From the NCBI GenBank assembly GCA_964407695.1, contig CAYOWQ010000012.1, forward strand, positions 1-64,000: 64,000 nucleotides of DNA, in the 5' to 3' direction. Origin of the DNA: CAYOWQ01 sp964407695. GTDB taxonomy: Bacteria; Planctomycetota; Phycisphaerae; Phycisphaerales; SM1A02. A model generated the notes under the pieces. That model was given only the letters and a program-made list of their open reading frames with translations, did no database searches and was not told the origin of the DNA. The translations under genes were made by a program, and so were the position numbers. This document shows positions 8,708 through 17,235 of this stretch, in pieces (the stretch's first letter is position 1; every line of letters begins with the position of its first letter).

Positions 8708-9601
8708 ATGCCCACTGCCCCGGTCATCGAAGTCCGCGACCTCGTCAAGCGCTTCGGCGACCAGACCGTCCTCTCGGGCGTCACGCTCGACGTCAACCCC
8801 GGCGAGACCGTGGTCATCATGGGCGGCTCGGGCAGTGGCAAGTCCACGCTGCTGCGCTGCATGATCGGCTCGATCCAGATCGACGGCGGCTCCGTCCGCA
8901 TGTTCGGCAAGGACATGGCCGGGCTCGATGATGAAGGCCTCAACGGCATGCGCAAGCGCTTCGGCATCCTGTTTCAATCCGGCGCCCTCTTCAATTCCAT
9001 GACCATCGCCGAGAACGTCGCCCTGCCCCTCCAGGAGCACACGCTTCTCGATCAGAAGATCATCGACATCCAGGTCAAGATCAAGCTCGAACTCGTGGGC
9101 CTGCGCGAACACGCCGACAAGTACCCCGCGCAGATCTCCGGCGGCATGAAGAAGCGGGCCGGTCTCGCCCGCGCCCTCTCCCTCGACCCGCGCATCCTCT
9201 TCTACGACGAACCCTCCGCCGGCCTCGACCCCGTCACCAGTGCCGAGATCGACCAGCTCATCCTCGACCTCACCCGCAAGCTCGGCGTCACCAGCGTCGT
9301 CGTCACCCACGAGATGGACTCCGCCTTCACCGTCGGCGACCGCATGGCCATGCTCGACAAGGGCGTCATGCTCATGATCGACACCCGCGATGCCTTCGAC
9401 CGCCTCCGCAACCTCTCCAAGGAAGAAGCTGAATCCCTCCCCGAGCGCGACCAGCTCATCCGTCAGTTCCTCCGCGGCGACGCCGAAGGCCCCATCACCA
9501 AGCGCCGGGCCGACACCAACTACGCCGACGACCTCCTCGGCGAACCCGAACCCACCCTCAGCCACGCCCCGGCCATCGAAGCCACCCGCTCGATGCGCTA
9601 G
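8708..9601 (+). CDS. mlaF: ABC transporter ATP-binding protein, MlaF type
   Basis: A 297-residue ATPase. Walker A is GGSGSGKST (residue about 38), the Q-loop FQSGALFNSMT is the MlaF/Ttg2A pattern, the signature is ISGGMKKRAGLARAL, Walker B is ILFYDEPSAGLDP, and the switch His lies in VVVTHEMDSA. Family knowledge: MlaF powers lipid transport between inner and outer membranes with MlaE and MlaD. A tail of about 40 residues beyond the ATPase (TKRRADTNYADDLL to the end) is unusual. No mlaE- or mlaD-like gene follows; the next 700 bp hold REP palindromes and a GIY-YIG gene, so the partners must be elsewhere. Confidence 0.9.
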   Translation: MPTAPVIEVRDLVKRFGDQTVLSGVTLDVNPGETVVIMGGSGSGKSTLLRCMIGSIQIDGGSVRMFGKDMAGLDDEGLNGMRKRFGILFQSGALFNSMTIAENVALPLQEHTLLDQKIIDIQVKIKLELVGLREHADKYPAQISGGMKKRAGLARALSLDPRILFYDEPSAGLDPVTSAEIDQLILDLTRKLGVTSVVVTHEMDSAFTVGDRMAMLDKGVMLMIDTRDAFDRLRNLSKEEAESLPERDQLIRQFLRGDAEGPITKRRADTNYADDLLGEPEPTLSHAPAIEATRSMR

Positions 9602-9622
9602 CCGTGTCATTCCCGTGCGACC

Positions 9623-9751
9623 GTCATTCCCGCGAAAGCGGGAATCCAGCGTCCCACGCCAGCCGCCCGCCTCCGTCATTCCCGCGAAAGCGGGAATCCA
9701 GCGTCCCACGCCAACCGCCGGAACCCGTCATTCCCGCGCATGCGGGAATCC
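9623..9751. repeat. Cluster of three REP-like palindromes
   Basis: Three 25-bp palindromic units with the core GTCATTCCCGC, a 3-5 nt loop, then GCGGGAATCC, at 9623-9647, 9675-9699 and 9727-9751. The centre-to-centre spacing is exactly 52 bp, and the first two units share the downstream sequence AGCGTCCCACGCCA. The third has a CAT loop in place of AAA. They begin 22 bp after the mlaF stop. Such palindromes are widespread in Gram-negative genomes, and here they may act as transcript-end stabilisers. Confidence 0.85.
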
Positions 9752-9779
9752 AGAGGGCCTGCAATCCATCCCCACTTCA

Positions 9780-10067
9780 TCACACAATCCTGGGATACAG
9801 ATCTTCCCAATTCGGATTGTGATCCTCGATCAGTTTCAACTTCCATTCGCGCCTCCACTTCTTGAGCTGCTTCTCGCGTGCGATAGCGATCTCCATCTCG
9901 CCATGCAGCTCAAAATAGACCAACAAATGCACGCTGTATTTCTTCGTGAATCCCTCCACCAAATCGTTTCGATGTTGCCAGACCCGTGCCACGAGGTCAC
10001 TTGTCACGCCGGTGTACAACGTCCCGTTGCGTTGGCTCGCGAGGATATAGACCACCGGTTCCTTCAC
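9780..10067 (-). CDS. Small GIY-YIG nuclease family protein (UPF0213/YhbQ-like)
   Basis: A 95-residue single-domain protein from a GTG at 10067: VYILASQRNGTLYTGVTSDL contains the split GIY...YIG-like motif (VYI, LYTG), followed by an RVWQHR segment with the conserved Arg, then FTKKYSVHLLVYFE and a Glu-containing helix (AIAREKQLKKWRREWK). Length and motif order match the stand-alone GIY-YIG family, whose biological role is mostly unknown. The open reading extends upstream into REP palindromes and the minisatellite, which I regard as non-genic. It sits exactly between two REP clusters, an arrangement often seen for this family. Confidence 0.87.
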   Translation of the reverse strand: MKEPVVYILASQRNGTLYTGVTSDLVARVWQHRNDLVEGFTKKYSVHLLVYFELHGEMEIAIAREKQLKKWRREWKLKLIEDHNPNWEDLYPRIV

Positions 10068-10100
10068 CGCTGTCGATTCTCGCCGAAACCACGCGCCTCT

Positions 10101-10230
10101 GTCATTCCCGCGCCTGAAGGAATCCAGACCGCCCTCACGCCGTCCGCGCACCACTGGATCCCCGCTTTCGCGGGGATGACAGATCGGCACCAACTGCCCC
10201 ACCCCGTCATTCCCGCACATGCGGGAATCC
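10101..10230. repeat. Second cluster of three REP-like palindromes
   Basis: Units at 10101-10125 (degenerate right arm), 10156-10180 (inverted orientation: GGATCCCCGC, then a TTT loop, then GCGGGGATGAC) and 10206-10230 (CAT loop). They belong to the same family as 9623-9751, so the GIY-YIG gene is bracketed by three palindromes on each side. Confidence 0.82.
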
Positions 10231-10296
10231 AGAGAGACCCGGAGAGCCGTCCTTCCCGGAGTCGCCTTCCAATCACCGTGCCGGCAGAACAAATCA

Positions 10297-10527
10297 TCGC
10301 GGGTCGACGACCAAACCGCGCGGGTCGACGACCAAACCGCGCGGGTCGACGACCAAACGTCGTGGTTCGGCAACCAAACGTCGTGGATTGATGACCAACC
10401 GTCGAGGGGCGAGAGCCAACCGTCGAGGGGCGAGAGCCAACCGTCGAGGGTCGAGAGCCAACCGTCGAGGGGCGAGAGCCAACCGTCGAGGGGCGAGAGC
10501 CAACCGTCGAGGGTCGAGAGCCAACCA
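10297..10527. repeat. 21-bp minisatellite, 11 units
   Basis: Eleven contiguous 21-bp units. Units 1-3 read GCGGGTCGACGACCAAAC; units 4-5 are intermediates (TCGTGG...CAACCAAAC and TCGTGGATTGATGACCAAC); units 6-11 read TCGAGGGGCGAGAGCCAAC with TCGAGGGTCGAG variants. Units 6-11 are ordered A-A-B-A-A-B, a 63-bp higher-order duplication that implies recent expansion. Because 21 is divisible by 3, heptapeptide repeats appear in several frames on both strands, but none has a convincing gene context. Confidence 0.9.
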
Positions 10528-10728
10528 GCGAGGAATTATCGTCGCCGCCATGGGCCCGATGAGGTCCACCCCCGCTGGCGGCCTTGAAACAGAGGAATTA
10601 CGGGACGTGGCGAATTCAACATCGCCGGATCGCTGCTGGTCATTCTCCTCGTCCTTCCCGCATCGCTGCGGCAGAGGCCCGGGTTGTAAGATCAATACGG
10701 GCAACGACCGCCCCGCGGGATCACGCCA
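10528..10728. other. Spacer between minisatellite and membrane protein gene
   Basis: No credible gene seen. Readings across this stretch on either strand owe their openness to the neighbouring repeat. It should contain the promoter of the gene starting at 10729, but I cannot point to convincing boxes. Confidence 0.4.
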
Positions 10729-11298
10729 ATGCAATCACTCCCAAGGCATGTCAACGTGGCCGGAACCAGTGGAGTGCTGTTGGTCCTCATCGCCACACAC
10801 TCCCTCGTCAAGCATGCTTCGCTTCTCGCTCTTGACCCCTGGCTCGGGCATCCCCTTCGACTTGGACTCGATGCACCTGCCGTCGGTTGGGCGGCCCTCG
10901 CCGCTCAAAATCATCTCTATCCCTCTGCCGTTGCGTTTCATGCGCTCATGATCGTCGGTGCGGTCATGCTCTTCATCATGGGCGCTGCACTGCTTGGAAA
11001 CCTGGCCCATCATTCCATCGTGCAGCGCCTGGCCCTCTGGTGGATGGTCCTCAACCCGCTCGCCGTCTGCCTGTGGATCGTCTGCATCCTGCTGGTTCTG
11101 GACATTCAATTTCGGCTGGGCCACCTCGTTGGACCGTCCACGTCATCGGTCGGGACGGACCTTGTCAGCGGCCTCATCGGTCTGGCCATTGCCGCCGTCT
11201 GGTACCTGTGGCTTCCAACGGATGTGGTTCTGAATTTCGACAAGATCTTGCCAGGGCGCGGTGGCACAAACCAAGCTCTCTGCGCCGACCCCGCATAG
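10729..11298 (+). CDS. Four-helix membrane protein, unknown function
   Basis: A 189-residue protein with hydrophobic segments at residues about 12-32, 70-92, 100-127 and 145-165 (for example VLLVLIATHSLVKHA, AFHALMIVGAVMLFIMG and LNPLAVCLWIVCILLVLDI). No recognised motif; probably an inner-membrane protein. The following secreted protein gene begins 64 nt after its stop, so the two may be co-transcribed. Confidence 0.65.
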   Translation: MQSLPRHVNVAGTSGVLLVLIATHSLVKHASLLALDPWLGHPLRLGLDAPAVGWAALAAQNHLYPSAVAFHALMIVGAVMLFIMGAALLGNLAHHSIVQRLALWWMVLNPLAVCLWIVCILLVLDIQFRLGHLVGPSTSSVGTDLVSGLIGLAIAAVWYLWLPTDVVLNFDKILPGRGGTNQALCADPA

Positions 11299-11362
11299 GC
11301 TTGAAGGAGTTCAATGCATTGGTGGCCCCCGACCGCCGCGCATCCGAAAGGATCCACCCTCA

Positions 11363-12517
11363 ATGCCGTCCCTGATTCAACGAACATCATGGCTGCTCGC
11401 CGCCTGCGCTTCATGCTGCATCTCGCCATGGGCCCTCACCTCAGACCTCGACACCGCCGGGGCGAACTGGGGCGTCCTCATGTCGCGGCTGGGCCACTCG
11501 GCACTCAATGATTCCAGCATGCAGTCGGCCAGCCCCGAAACCGTTCGCACCGTGAACGAGATCAGGGAAAGGATTCTCGCCAACACCCTTTCGGATGATC
11601 AATGGAAGGACCTGCTCATCCCCGAACGCCTGTTTCTGTGGAGGCCGATGTGGATCAAGGGCGAGCCCTTGGCGGTGCAGTTGGTGCGCCCGCCGTGGCT
11701 CGGACGGACCTTTGAGATTCGCGCCACCCCGCGCCTCGATCACGGCCAAACCCTGCGCACCGGCAGAACCTGGGCCGGGCCATGCGGATTGGCAAACAAT
11801 GATCTGGCCACCAGCGAACCACCCTTCAACGGTGTCGAAACGTGCGGCGTCGTCGGCGTGTTGCCCGACTCCGCGGCATCGGTCGTCTTTGATCTCGAAA
11901 TCCGCACTGGCGCTGAGGTAGGCGCTCCGGGCGGTCCCAGCTTCTCGTCAAAACAATGGGCTGACAGTCGCGTCGTCCGAAACGTGACCGTGTCTTTCGA
12001 CATTCAACAGGTCGATCGCACCGACGTCGCCAAGGTCATGGAGCCCACCCGGCAATGCAACGCCGCCGAGATCATTCGGCCGACGGTTTATCACCACGGC
12101 TGGTCTGATGGCTCAGTGCATGCGTATCTTCTGCTCGATCTCGATCGTCGCGTTGAGTCCTGCCCCGATGTCGGTTTCGGCCTGCACGTCGAGCTTCTCA
12201 AGGACGATCAACCCGTCGAATCCGTCGACATTCCCGGCTGGACCTTCTGGGAACGCGCGTCCGGTTGCTTTTCATGCGGCCATCAGATGTTTGAGACGCT
12301 CCTGAATAAGGAAGCGGAACTGACCAACCCTGAAGAGATGAAGCATTGGTCCATTCGAATCACCGGCTCCGATCGCATGGCGTGGTCGTCATGGTCGCAC
12401 AGGAAATACTGGAACGGAATCCTCACGATGCCAATGTCGGCCGTCTATGCCGACCCCCAAGCCCGGCAACTCGGCTTCACAACGATCCGCATCGGCGCTG
12501 GCGTTGATGAGCAGTAG
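11363..12517 (+). CDS. Secreted hypothetical protein
   Basis: A 384-residue protein. The ATG at 11363 follows GAAAGGA at about 10 nt. It starts with a signal peptide (RTSWLLAACASCCISPWALT, residues about 7-26), so it is probably exported. The body is rich in Trp, Asp and Pro, suggesting a beta-sandwich or extracellular fold; it contains a few cysteines (CGLANND, CGVVGV, CFSCGHQ) and a late Trp-rich region (DRMAWSSWSHRKYWNG). I do not recognise the family. Confidence 0.7.
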   Translation: MPSLIQRTSWLLAACASCCISPWALTSDLDTAGANWGVLMSRLGHSALNDSSMQSASPETVRTVNEIRERILANTLSDDQWKDLLIPERLFLWRPMWIKGEPLAVQLVRPPWLGRTFEIRATPRLDHGQTLRTGRTWAGPCGLANNDLATSEPPFNGVETCGVVGVLPDSAASVVFDLEIRTGAEVGAPGGPSFSSKQWADSRVVRNVTVSFDIQQVDRTDVAKVMEPTRQCNAAEIIRPTVYHHGWSDGSVHAYLLLDLDRRVESCPDVGFGLHVELLKDDQPVESVDIPGWTFWERASGCFSCGHQMFETLLNKEAELTNPEEMKHWSIRITGSDRMAWSSWSHRKYWNGILTMPMSAVYADPQARQLGFTTIRIGAGVDEQ

Positions 12518-12559
12518 CGGGTGCCCGACGCCGCCACGGAGTTTCGGGAGGGCCTCCTC

Positions 12560-12709
12560 TTACTCATACCCCGCCAGCCACAGATCAAGGTCCCGCCCAT
12601 CCACTCGCCAGTCGCCGCGCAGATCCGACGGCCCCGACCGCTCGCCCCAGTCGCGCACCAGCACAGAGAGATCATCCAGTTGCGCAACGCCGTTCCCGTT
12701 CAGGCCAGC
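12560..12709 (-). pseudogene. Degenerate dockerin-like C-terminal remnant
   Basis: The minus strand encodes about 49 residues ending at a stop: GLNGNGVAQLDDLSVLVRDW, a linker, then DLRGDWRVDGRDLDLWLAGY. This is the two-repeat layout of the dockerin-like tails elsewhere in the window, but the Ca-ligand positions are eroded (for example DWRVDGRD). No parent extracellular protein can be followed upstream in any frame before the patatin gene ends at 12889. I read it as the leftover tail of a lost gene. Nothing else is seen in 12518-12888. Confidence 0.55.
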
Positions 12710-12888
12710 ACGCTGTGATGACAGGCGGCCGCAGCGCTCCGCCCGCGTTTCTCGCCCAGGTCCGGTCGCGGATGGACACCGCCTTTGGCGCGGAATGCCG
12801 TGCCGCATGAGATTCATCAAACCTGTGGAAGACATTGTGTACCGCCTGATCACGCCCGGCAGTTCAGCGGTTCCGGCCGCGATGATCG

Positions 12889-14064
12889 TCAAGGCGATTC
12901 GGTGATCCAATTGGCCGGGTTCTGGCCCATCTCGTACCCGAGGTCCGCCAGCGTGTTCATCACGTCATGGTCGAACACATTCGGATTCGGCGGCGCCCAG
13001 TCGTCGGGCACGGTCATGTAGCGCACTTCCATTCGCGCGCCATACTTGTACTCGGCGAGCTCGGCGATGGCGAAGAGATGACGCAGGGAATTCATCGTCG
13101 CCGCCTGGATCGACATGGAAATGCTGCGCGAGATGATCTTGGGCCAGGTGGGATCGGTGACCTGCGGTGGGAAACGCATCTGATTGTTGATGATGACCCA
13201 GTAGCGAACAAGCGGCATCGTCTGATCGGGATACATCTGCGCCCAGCGGCCGGCGAGCGACTCGGCATCCTTCAGGCGCCCGCCGTAGATGATGTTGCTG
13301 GTCACGCCGCCGTCAACATACATCTGATCGTCGATGATGCGCGCTGGGAACGCCGCGGGAATTCCCGATGAGGCAAGCATGATGAGATGCACCCGGTCAG
13401 CGCTGCCTTCGCGCACAGCGCGAGCGCATTCAGCGCCAAGGTCCCACGCACGCTGAACTCCGTCGTCGACGTTGGTGGTGTTCACCACGAGCACCCGGCC
13501 TTGCCGCGAAACCTCCGCAACACGGGCGGCGAAGGCGAGATCGATCACGTCGCGAAGTTCGCGTTCAAGCCCTGGGATCTCGGCAAAGGAGGCGTTGTTG
13601 GGCAGGAAATAGAGCCAGCCGCGTTCGCGCACCCAGTCCTTCTTGGGATTGCGATAGAGCGTGTCCACGCGATCGATCGACGGATCGTCGCCAAGAAACG
13701 CGAACGGCGCAATCAGAGCCCCCGTGCTGACGCCCGAAACGACGTCAAACTGCGGACGAGCCAGCGGCCCGCTGACCTTTCCCCATCCTCTCAGGACGCC
13801 CGCTCCGAACGCGCCCCAGTCGCCCCCGCCCGACACAACCAAAAAGTCGAAAACCGGCGGCGTTCCGTGCGATGTCGATTCGTCCTGTTCCCGGTGAAGC
13901 GCCTCCACCAGTCGATTGACCATGTGATGGGATTCATCGGCGATGGCGGCGTCATGGAGCCGCCGTTCATCGAGGAGAACTTGCCGGTCCTTCTGCGTTC
14001 GCGAAGCACTGACGCAGCCGCAGATCACGATGAACACGAGCGCCAACCATGTTCGGATCAGCAT
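12889..14064 (-). CDS. Patatin-like phospholipase lipoprotein
   Basis: A 391-residue protein. The N-terminus is a lipoprotein signal (LALVFIVICGCVS, lipobox ending at Cys17). The patatin core shows the oxyanion loop SGGGDWGAFGAG near residue 80, the nucleophile elbow GVSTG near residue 112 and the catalytic Asp in the DGG motif (YVDGGVTSN). Patatins use this Ser-Asp dyad to hydrolyse acyl esters of lipids. Anchoring by a lipidated Cys would place it at the envelope. It is alone on its strand; the degenerate dockerin tail lies downstream. Confidence 0.9.
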   Translation of the reverse strand: MLIRTWLALVFIVICGCVSASRTQKDRQVLLDERRLHDAAIADESHHMVNRLVEALHREQDESTSHGTPPVFDFLVVSGGGDWGAFGAGVLRGWGKVSGPLARPQFDVVSGVSTGALIAPFAFLGDDPSIDRVDTLYRNPKKDWVRERGWLYFLPNNASFAEIPGLERELRDVIDLAFAARVAEVSRQGRVLVVNTTNVDDGVQRAWDLGAECARAVREGSADRVHLIMLASSGIPAAFPARIIDDQMYVDGGVTSNIIYGGRLKDAESLAGRWAQMYPDQTMPLVRYWVIINNQMRFPPQVTDPTWPKIISRSISMSIQAATMNSLRHLFAIAELAEYKYGARMEVRYMTVPDDWAPPNPNVFDHDVMNTLADLGYEMGQNPANWITESP

Positions 14065-14216
14065 GATTCACCTCACGTGAAGACGTATCGCAAAATCCAA
14101 CGGGACGTCAGTGTAACGCCGGAGAGTCAATCAGTGCAGCCGCTGCGAATTCTACCCAGCGCCTCTCTCCAATCTCGACTCCGCGGTGCCCGCTGTGGTT
14201 CGCCCCGCCGTCCCCA

Positions 14217-15227
14217 TCACGCAAACTGCCGCAAGAACCTCGCATCATTCTCAAACAGCCAGCGAATATCTGACACCGCATACCGACGCATCGCGATCCG
14301 GTCGATCCCCAGGCCAAACGCAAAGCCGCTCCACTCCTCGGGGTCATAGCCCACCGCCCTGAACACGTTGGGGTCCACCATTCCGCAGCCGCCAAGCTCC
14401 ACCCACTTGTACTCACCCTTGATCCGCATCTTCATGTCCACCTCAGCGCTCGGCTCCGTGAACGGGAAGAAGCTCGGCCGCATTCGCACCTCCGCCTCCG
14501 GCCCGAAATACGTCCGCGCGAATTGAAACAGCGTCGTCTTCAGGTCCACCATCGTCACCTTCCGGTCCACATACAACCCCTCAACCTGGTGGAACATGCT
14601 GAAGTGCGTCGCGTCGTGCGTATCCGGTCGATACACGCGGCCGATCGCGATCACCTTCAACGGCGGCTTCGACTTCTCCATCGCCCGGATCTGCACCGTC
14701 GACGTCTGGCTGCGCAGCATCAATCCCCCGCCCATGAAGAAGTTGTCGGTCGGGTCGCGCGCGGGATGGTGCTCGGGAATGTTCAGCGCGTTGAAGTTGT
14801 GCCACTCATCCTCAACCTCCGGCCCCTCCGCCACCGCAAACCCCATCCGGGCAAACACCTCGGTAATCTCATCAATCGTTCGCGAGATCAGGTGCCGCCG
14901 ACCCTCGCCCATCGGCAGCCCCGGCTCCGTCAGGTCCACTCCAAAGGCAGCGATTCCGCGTGCCTTCGCCGCCCCTCCGCCGCCCGCACCAACGGCTCCC
15001 TTCCGCTCCTCAAACGCCCCTTCCAGCGCCCCCTTCAGCTCGTTCAGCCGCTTGCCCACGGCCGGCTTCTGGTCCTTCGGCACATCCTTCAGCCGCCCCA
15101 TCAGCGACTTCAGCTGCCCGTTGGTGCCGATCCACTCGATGCGCCAGGCCTCTACCGCCGCGGCGTCGCCCGCGTTGCCAAGCGAAGCCAGCGCTTCGGC
15201 CTGAAGTTTCTCAATCTCGTCCAGCAT
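14217..15227 (-). CDS. pheS: Phenylalanine--tRNA ligase alpha subunit
   Basis: A 336-residue protein from an ATG at 15227 (MLDEIEKLQAEALASLG); a longer in-frame reading upstream runs over unrelated sequence. It has an N-terminal coiled-coil arm (residues 1-85), then the class II core: ISRTIDEITEVFARMGFAVAEGPEVEDEWHN, motif 2 around the RPDTHDATHFSMFHQVEGL region, and motif 3 GLGIDRIAMRRYAV near the C-terminus. It charges tRNA-Phe as an alpha2-beta2 enzyme with PheT. Unusually, no pheT follows: a patatin gene is next on the same strand after about 150 bp. Confidence 0.95.
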   Translation of the reverse strand: MLDEIEKLQAEALASLGNAGDAAAVEAWRIEWIGTNGQLKSLMGRLKDVPKDQKPAVGKRLNELKGALEGAFEERKGAVGAGGGGAAKARGIAAFGVDLTEPGLPMGEGRRHLISRTIDEITEVFARMGFAVAEGPEVEDEWHNFNALNIPEHHPARDPTDNFFMGGGLMLRSQTSTVQIRAMEKSKPPLKVIAIGRVYRPDTHDATHFSMFHQVEGLYVDRKVTMVDLKTTLFQFARTYFGPEAEVRMRPSFFPFTEPSAEVDMKMRIKGEYKWVELGGCGMVDPNVFRAVGYDPEEWSGFAFGLGIDRIAMRRYAVSDIRWLFENDARFLRQFA

Positions 15228-15422
15228 GGCGAGGAGTGTATCGCCTCGGGCGGCATGCGCCCGTTCTGGGCGCTCCGCGGTCGATCCCATCCGCAAATTC
15301 GCAACATTTCTTTCGCCCCAGATCCGGGCAATCCGCGCGGGGCGGTGTCGGAATGCGCCCGATTGTGTGGCGCACCTGTCGACTTTCACCCAAAAGGTGG
15401 AAGCAACACTGGAGATTTCATC

Positions 15423-15818
15423 ATGCCCCCCGAACTGTCCGAATCGTTTTCCGAAGCCGCCAAGATCGCCCTCGAAACCCATTTGCGCCTGATGCTCGGC
15501 AAACCCCTCGTCGATGGCCAGCCGCTCGAAGACCCCAAGATCCGTGAAACCGCCCGCCGATCCGCCACCGACATCCTTCGAATCGCCACCCAGCGCTCCC
15601 GTCGCCGAGCCGACCCTTCCTCCGCCCTCGACGGACTTGCCGATCCGACGTCCGACGACTCAAACGCAGATCTTGCCTCCCGAAGAAAACCGGGAACCCG
15701 GTCTGATCCCAAATCCGACCCCAACTGGAAGCCCCGGCCCTTCACCGTTCCCCTTCCCAGCCCATGGCCCGCCGACATCCCCGCGGCCAACCCCGGTTAT
15801 CAGGCCCGCCCGGGATAG
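15423..15818 (+). CDS. Small proline/arginine-rich hypothetical protein
   Basis: A 131-residue protein; the ATG at 15423 follows GGAG at 8 nt. The first 60 residues look structured and helical (SESFSEAAKIALETHLRLML, then KIRETARRSATDILRIATQR). The rest is a Ser/Pro/Asp-rich, probably disordered tail. No family recognised. It lies between pheS (divergent) and the HD-GYP gene (same direction, 73 bp downstream). Confidence 0.5.
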   Translation: MPPELSESFSEAAKIALETHLRLMLGKPLVDGQPLEDPKIRETARRSATDILRIATQRSRRRADPSSALDGLADPTSDDSNADLASRRKPGTRSDPKSDPNWKPRPFTVPLPSPWPADIPAANPGYQARPG

Positions 15819-15891
15819 ATGTGGGCCGGTTCGCGCGCCACCTTGCCGTCTCACCCCTCAATCCAGCGCTCGCCTCCTCTATACTCCCCTC

Positions 15892-16569
15892 ATGGATTGG
15901 GACATTGTCAGCGCCATGGTCAAGGCGGTCGAGCTCAAGGATGATTCCACCGCCGCCCACACTTGGCGCGTGGCGCTCTACACCCAGGCCCTCGCCGAGG
16001 CCGCCGGTGTCGGCCCCCGTGATGTCGAGACGCTGATGAAGGCCGCCGTGCTCCACGACGTCGGCAAGATCGAAATCCCCGGCGAGATTCTCACCAAGCC
16101 CGGCAAGCTCGACGCGGATGAATACGAGGTGATGAAGCGCCACACCATCCTCGGCCACGAACGGCTTGAACGCATGGGTGAGACCGATCCTGCAGTCCTG
16201 GCCCTCGTCCGGTCTCACCATGAACGGCTCGACGGCTCCGGCTATCCCGACCATCTCACCGGCGATCGCATCCCCGAGGCGGCCAAGTGGTTCGCCGTCG
16301 TCGACAGCTTCGACGCCATGACCTCGATCCGACCCTACCGCAAGGCCGTCGGCCCCGCGGCCGCCGCCCAGGCGTTTGTCGAACTCAAGGACAAGTCCGG
16401 CTCCTGGTACTGCAAGGAAGCCGTCGAACTGCTGCATCATCTCTATCGCCGCGGATCGATCGACTTCATCCTCGAGCACTTCAACGACGTGAAGCAGGTG
16501 CAAGCGCTTTCCCTCCCCACCGCCGAGGAAATCGCCGCCCGCGTCACCCAGCGCCTGGCATCAACCTGA
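15892..16569 (+). CDS. HD-GYP domain phosphohydrolase
   Basis: A 225-residue protein consisting almost only of an HD-GYP domain. Visible motifs: SAAHTWRVA-like metal-binding His (AAHTWRV), HDVGK (residues about 54-58), HTILGHE, HHERLDGSGYP (the HHE...GYP signature near residue 105), and the late VVDSFDAMTSIRPYR. The family hydrolyses cyclic di-GMP or related signals, with activity depending on metal site completeness. It lacks a receiver or sensor domain, so input must come from a partner. The last 9 bp overlap the convergent ubiX gene. Confidence 0.92.
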   Translation: MDWDIVSAMVKAVELKDDSTAAHTWRVALYTQALAEAAGVGPRDVETLMKAAVLHDVGKIEIPGEILTKPGKLDADEYEVMKRHTILGHERLERMGETDPAVLALVRSHHERLDGSGYPDHLTGDRIPEAAKWFAVVDSFDAMTSIRPYRKAVGPAAAAQAFVELKDKSGSWYCKEAVELLHHLYRRGSIDFILEHFNDVKQVQALSLPTAEEIAARVTQRLAST

Positions 16570-17184
16570 CCGCTCGGCCGTCGGCGCTTCCCTCGGAACC
16601 CCCCAGCGCGTCTTCAGGTCGTGATCCAGGCCGATCAGGTCGAGGAGCTTTCCGACCATGAAGTCCACGAGGTCGCCGACCGATTTCGGCAGGAGATAGA
16701 ACCCCGGCGCCAGCGGCGCGATGATGCCGCCCGCTTCGGTCACACGCCGCATGTTCTCAATCTCGATCAGGCTCAGGGGACTCTCCCGATGCGCCAGTAC
16801 CAGTCGTCGCCGCTCCTTCAGACACACCGCGGCCGCCCGCTGCACAAGGTTGTCGGTCACCCCGCACGCGATCTTGCCCAGCGTGTTCCCCGAGCATGGC
16901 ACTACCACCATGCCGTCGTGAAGAAACGAACCCGATGCCGGCAGCGCCCCCACGTCATTGTCGTTGTGAATCACCACGAAGCGCCCGCGCCCGCCCGACA
17001 GTTCCTCCGCATCCAGCCGCTTGATATCCAATTCGTCAAACAGCAGCCGCCGACCCAGGGTCGAAACCGTCAGGTGCACCTCCACCTCCGCCGCCGCGAT
17101 CGCCTGGATCAGCCGCACGGCGTAGGCAGCGCCGCTCGCTCCAGTGATGCCGACGACGATGCGCTGGTGGGTAAGCATGGACAT
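16561..17184 (-). CDS. ubiX: Flavin prenyltransferase UbiX
   Basis: A 207-residue protein from an ATG at 17184 or 17178. It starts with the FMN-binding VVGITGASGAAYAVRL, then a VVVPCSGNTLGKIACGVTDNL segment and the RRRLVLAHRESPLSLIEIEN stretch with conserved Arg and Glu, ending with a PGFYLLPKSVGDLVDFMVGK segment. UbiX makes prenylated FMN, the cofactor of UbiD-type decarboxylases. No ubiD gene is in the window. Confidence 0.94.
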   Translation of the reverse strand: MSMLTHQRIVVGITGASGAAYAVRLIQAIAAAEVEVHLTVSTLGRRLLFDELDIKRLDAEELSGGRGRFVVIHNDNDVGALPASGSFLHDGMVVVPCSGNTLGKIACGVTDNLVQRAAAVCLKERRRLVLAHRESPLSLIEIENMRRVTEAGGIIAPLAPGFYLLPKSVGDLVDFMVGKLLDLIGLDHDLKTRWGVPREAPTAERSG

Positions 17185-17235
17185 AGCGTAGCTCTGCCAG
17201 CGGGTTCGCCGCACCGACCCTCCCGGATGCATCAA

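Noticed and set aside
10297..10527. CRISPR array
   Set aside because: The 21-bp units are contiguous with no spacers, and no cas genes are nearby; it is a tandem minisatellite.
14523..15422. Extension of the 15423 gene upstream on the + strand
   Set aside because: The upstream part is the mirror of pheS; the start with a GGAG site is at 15423.
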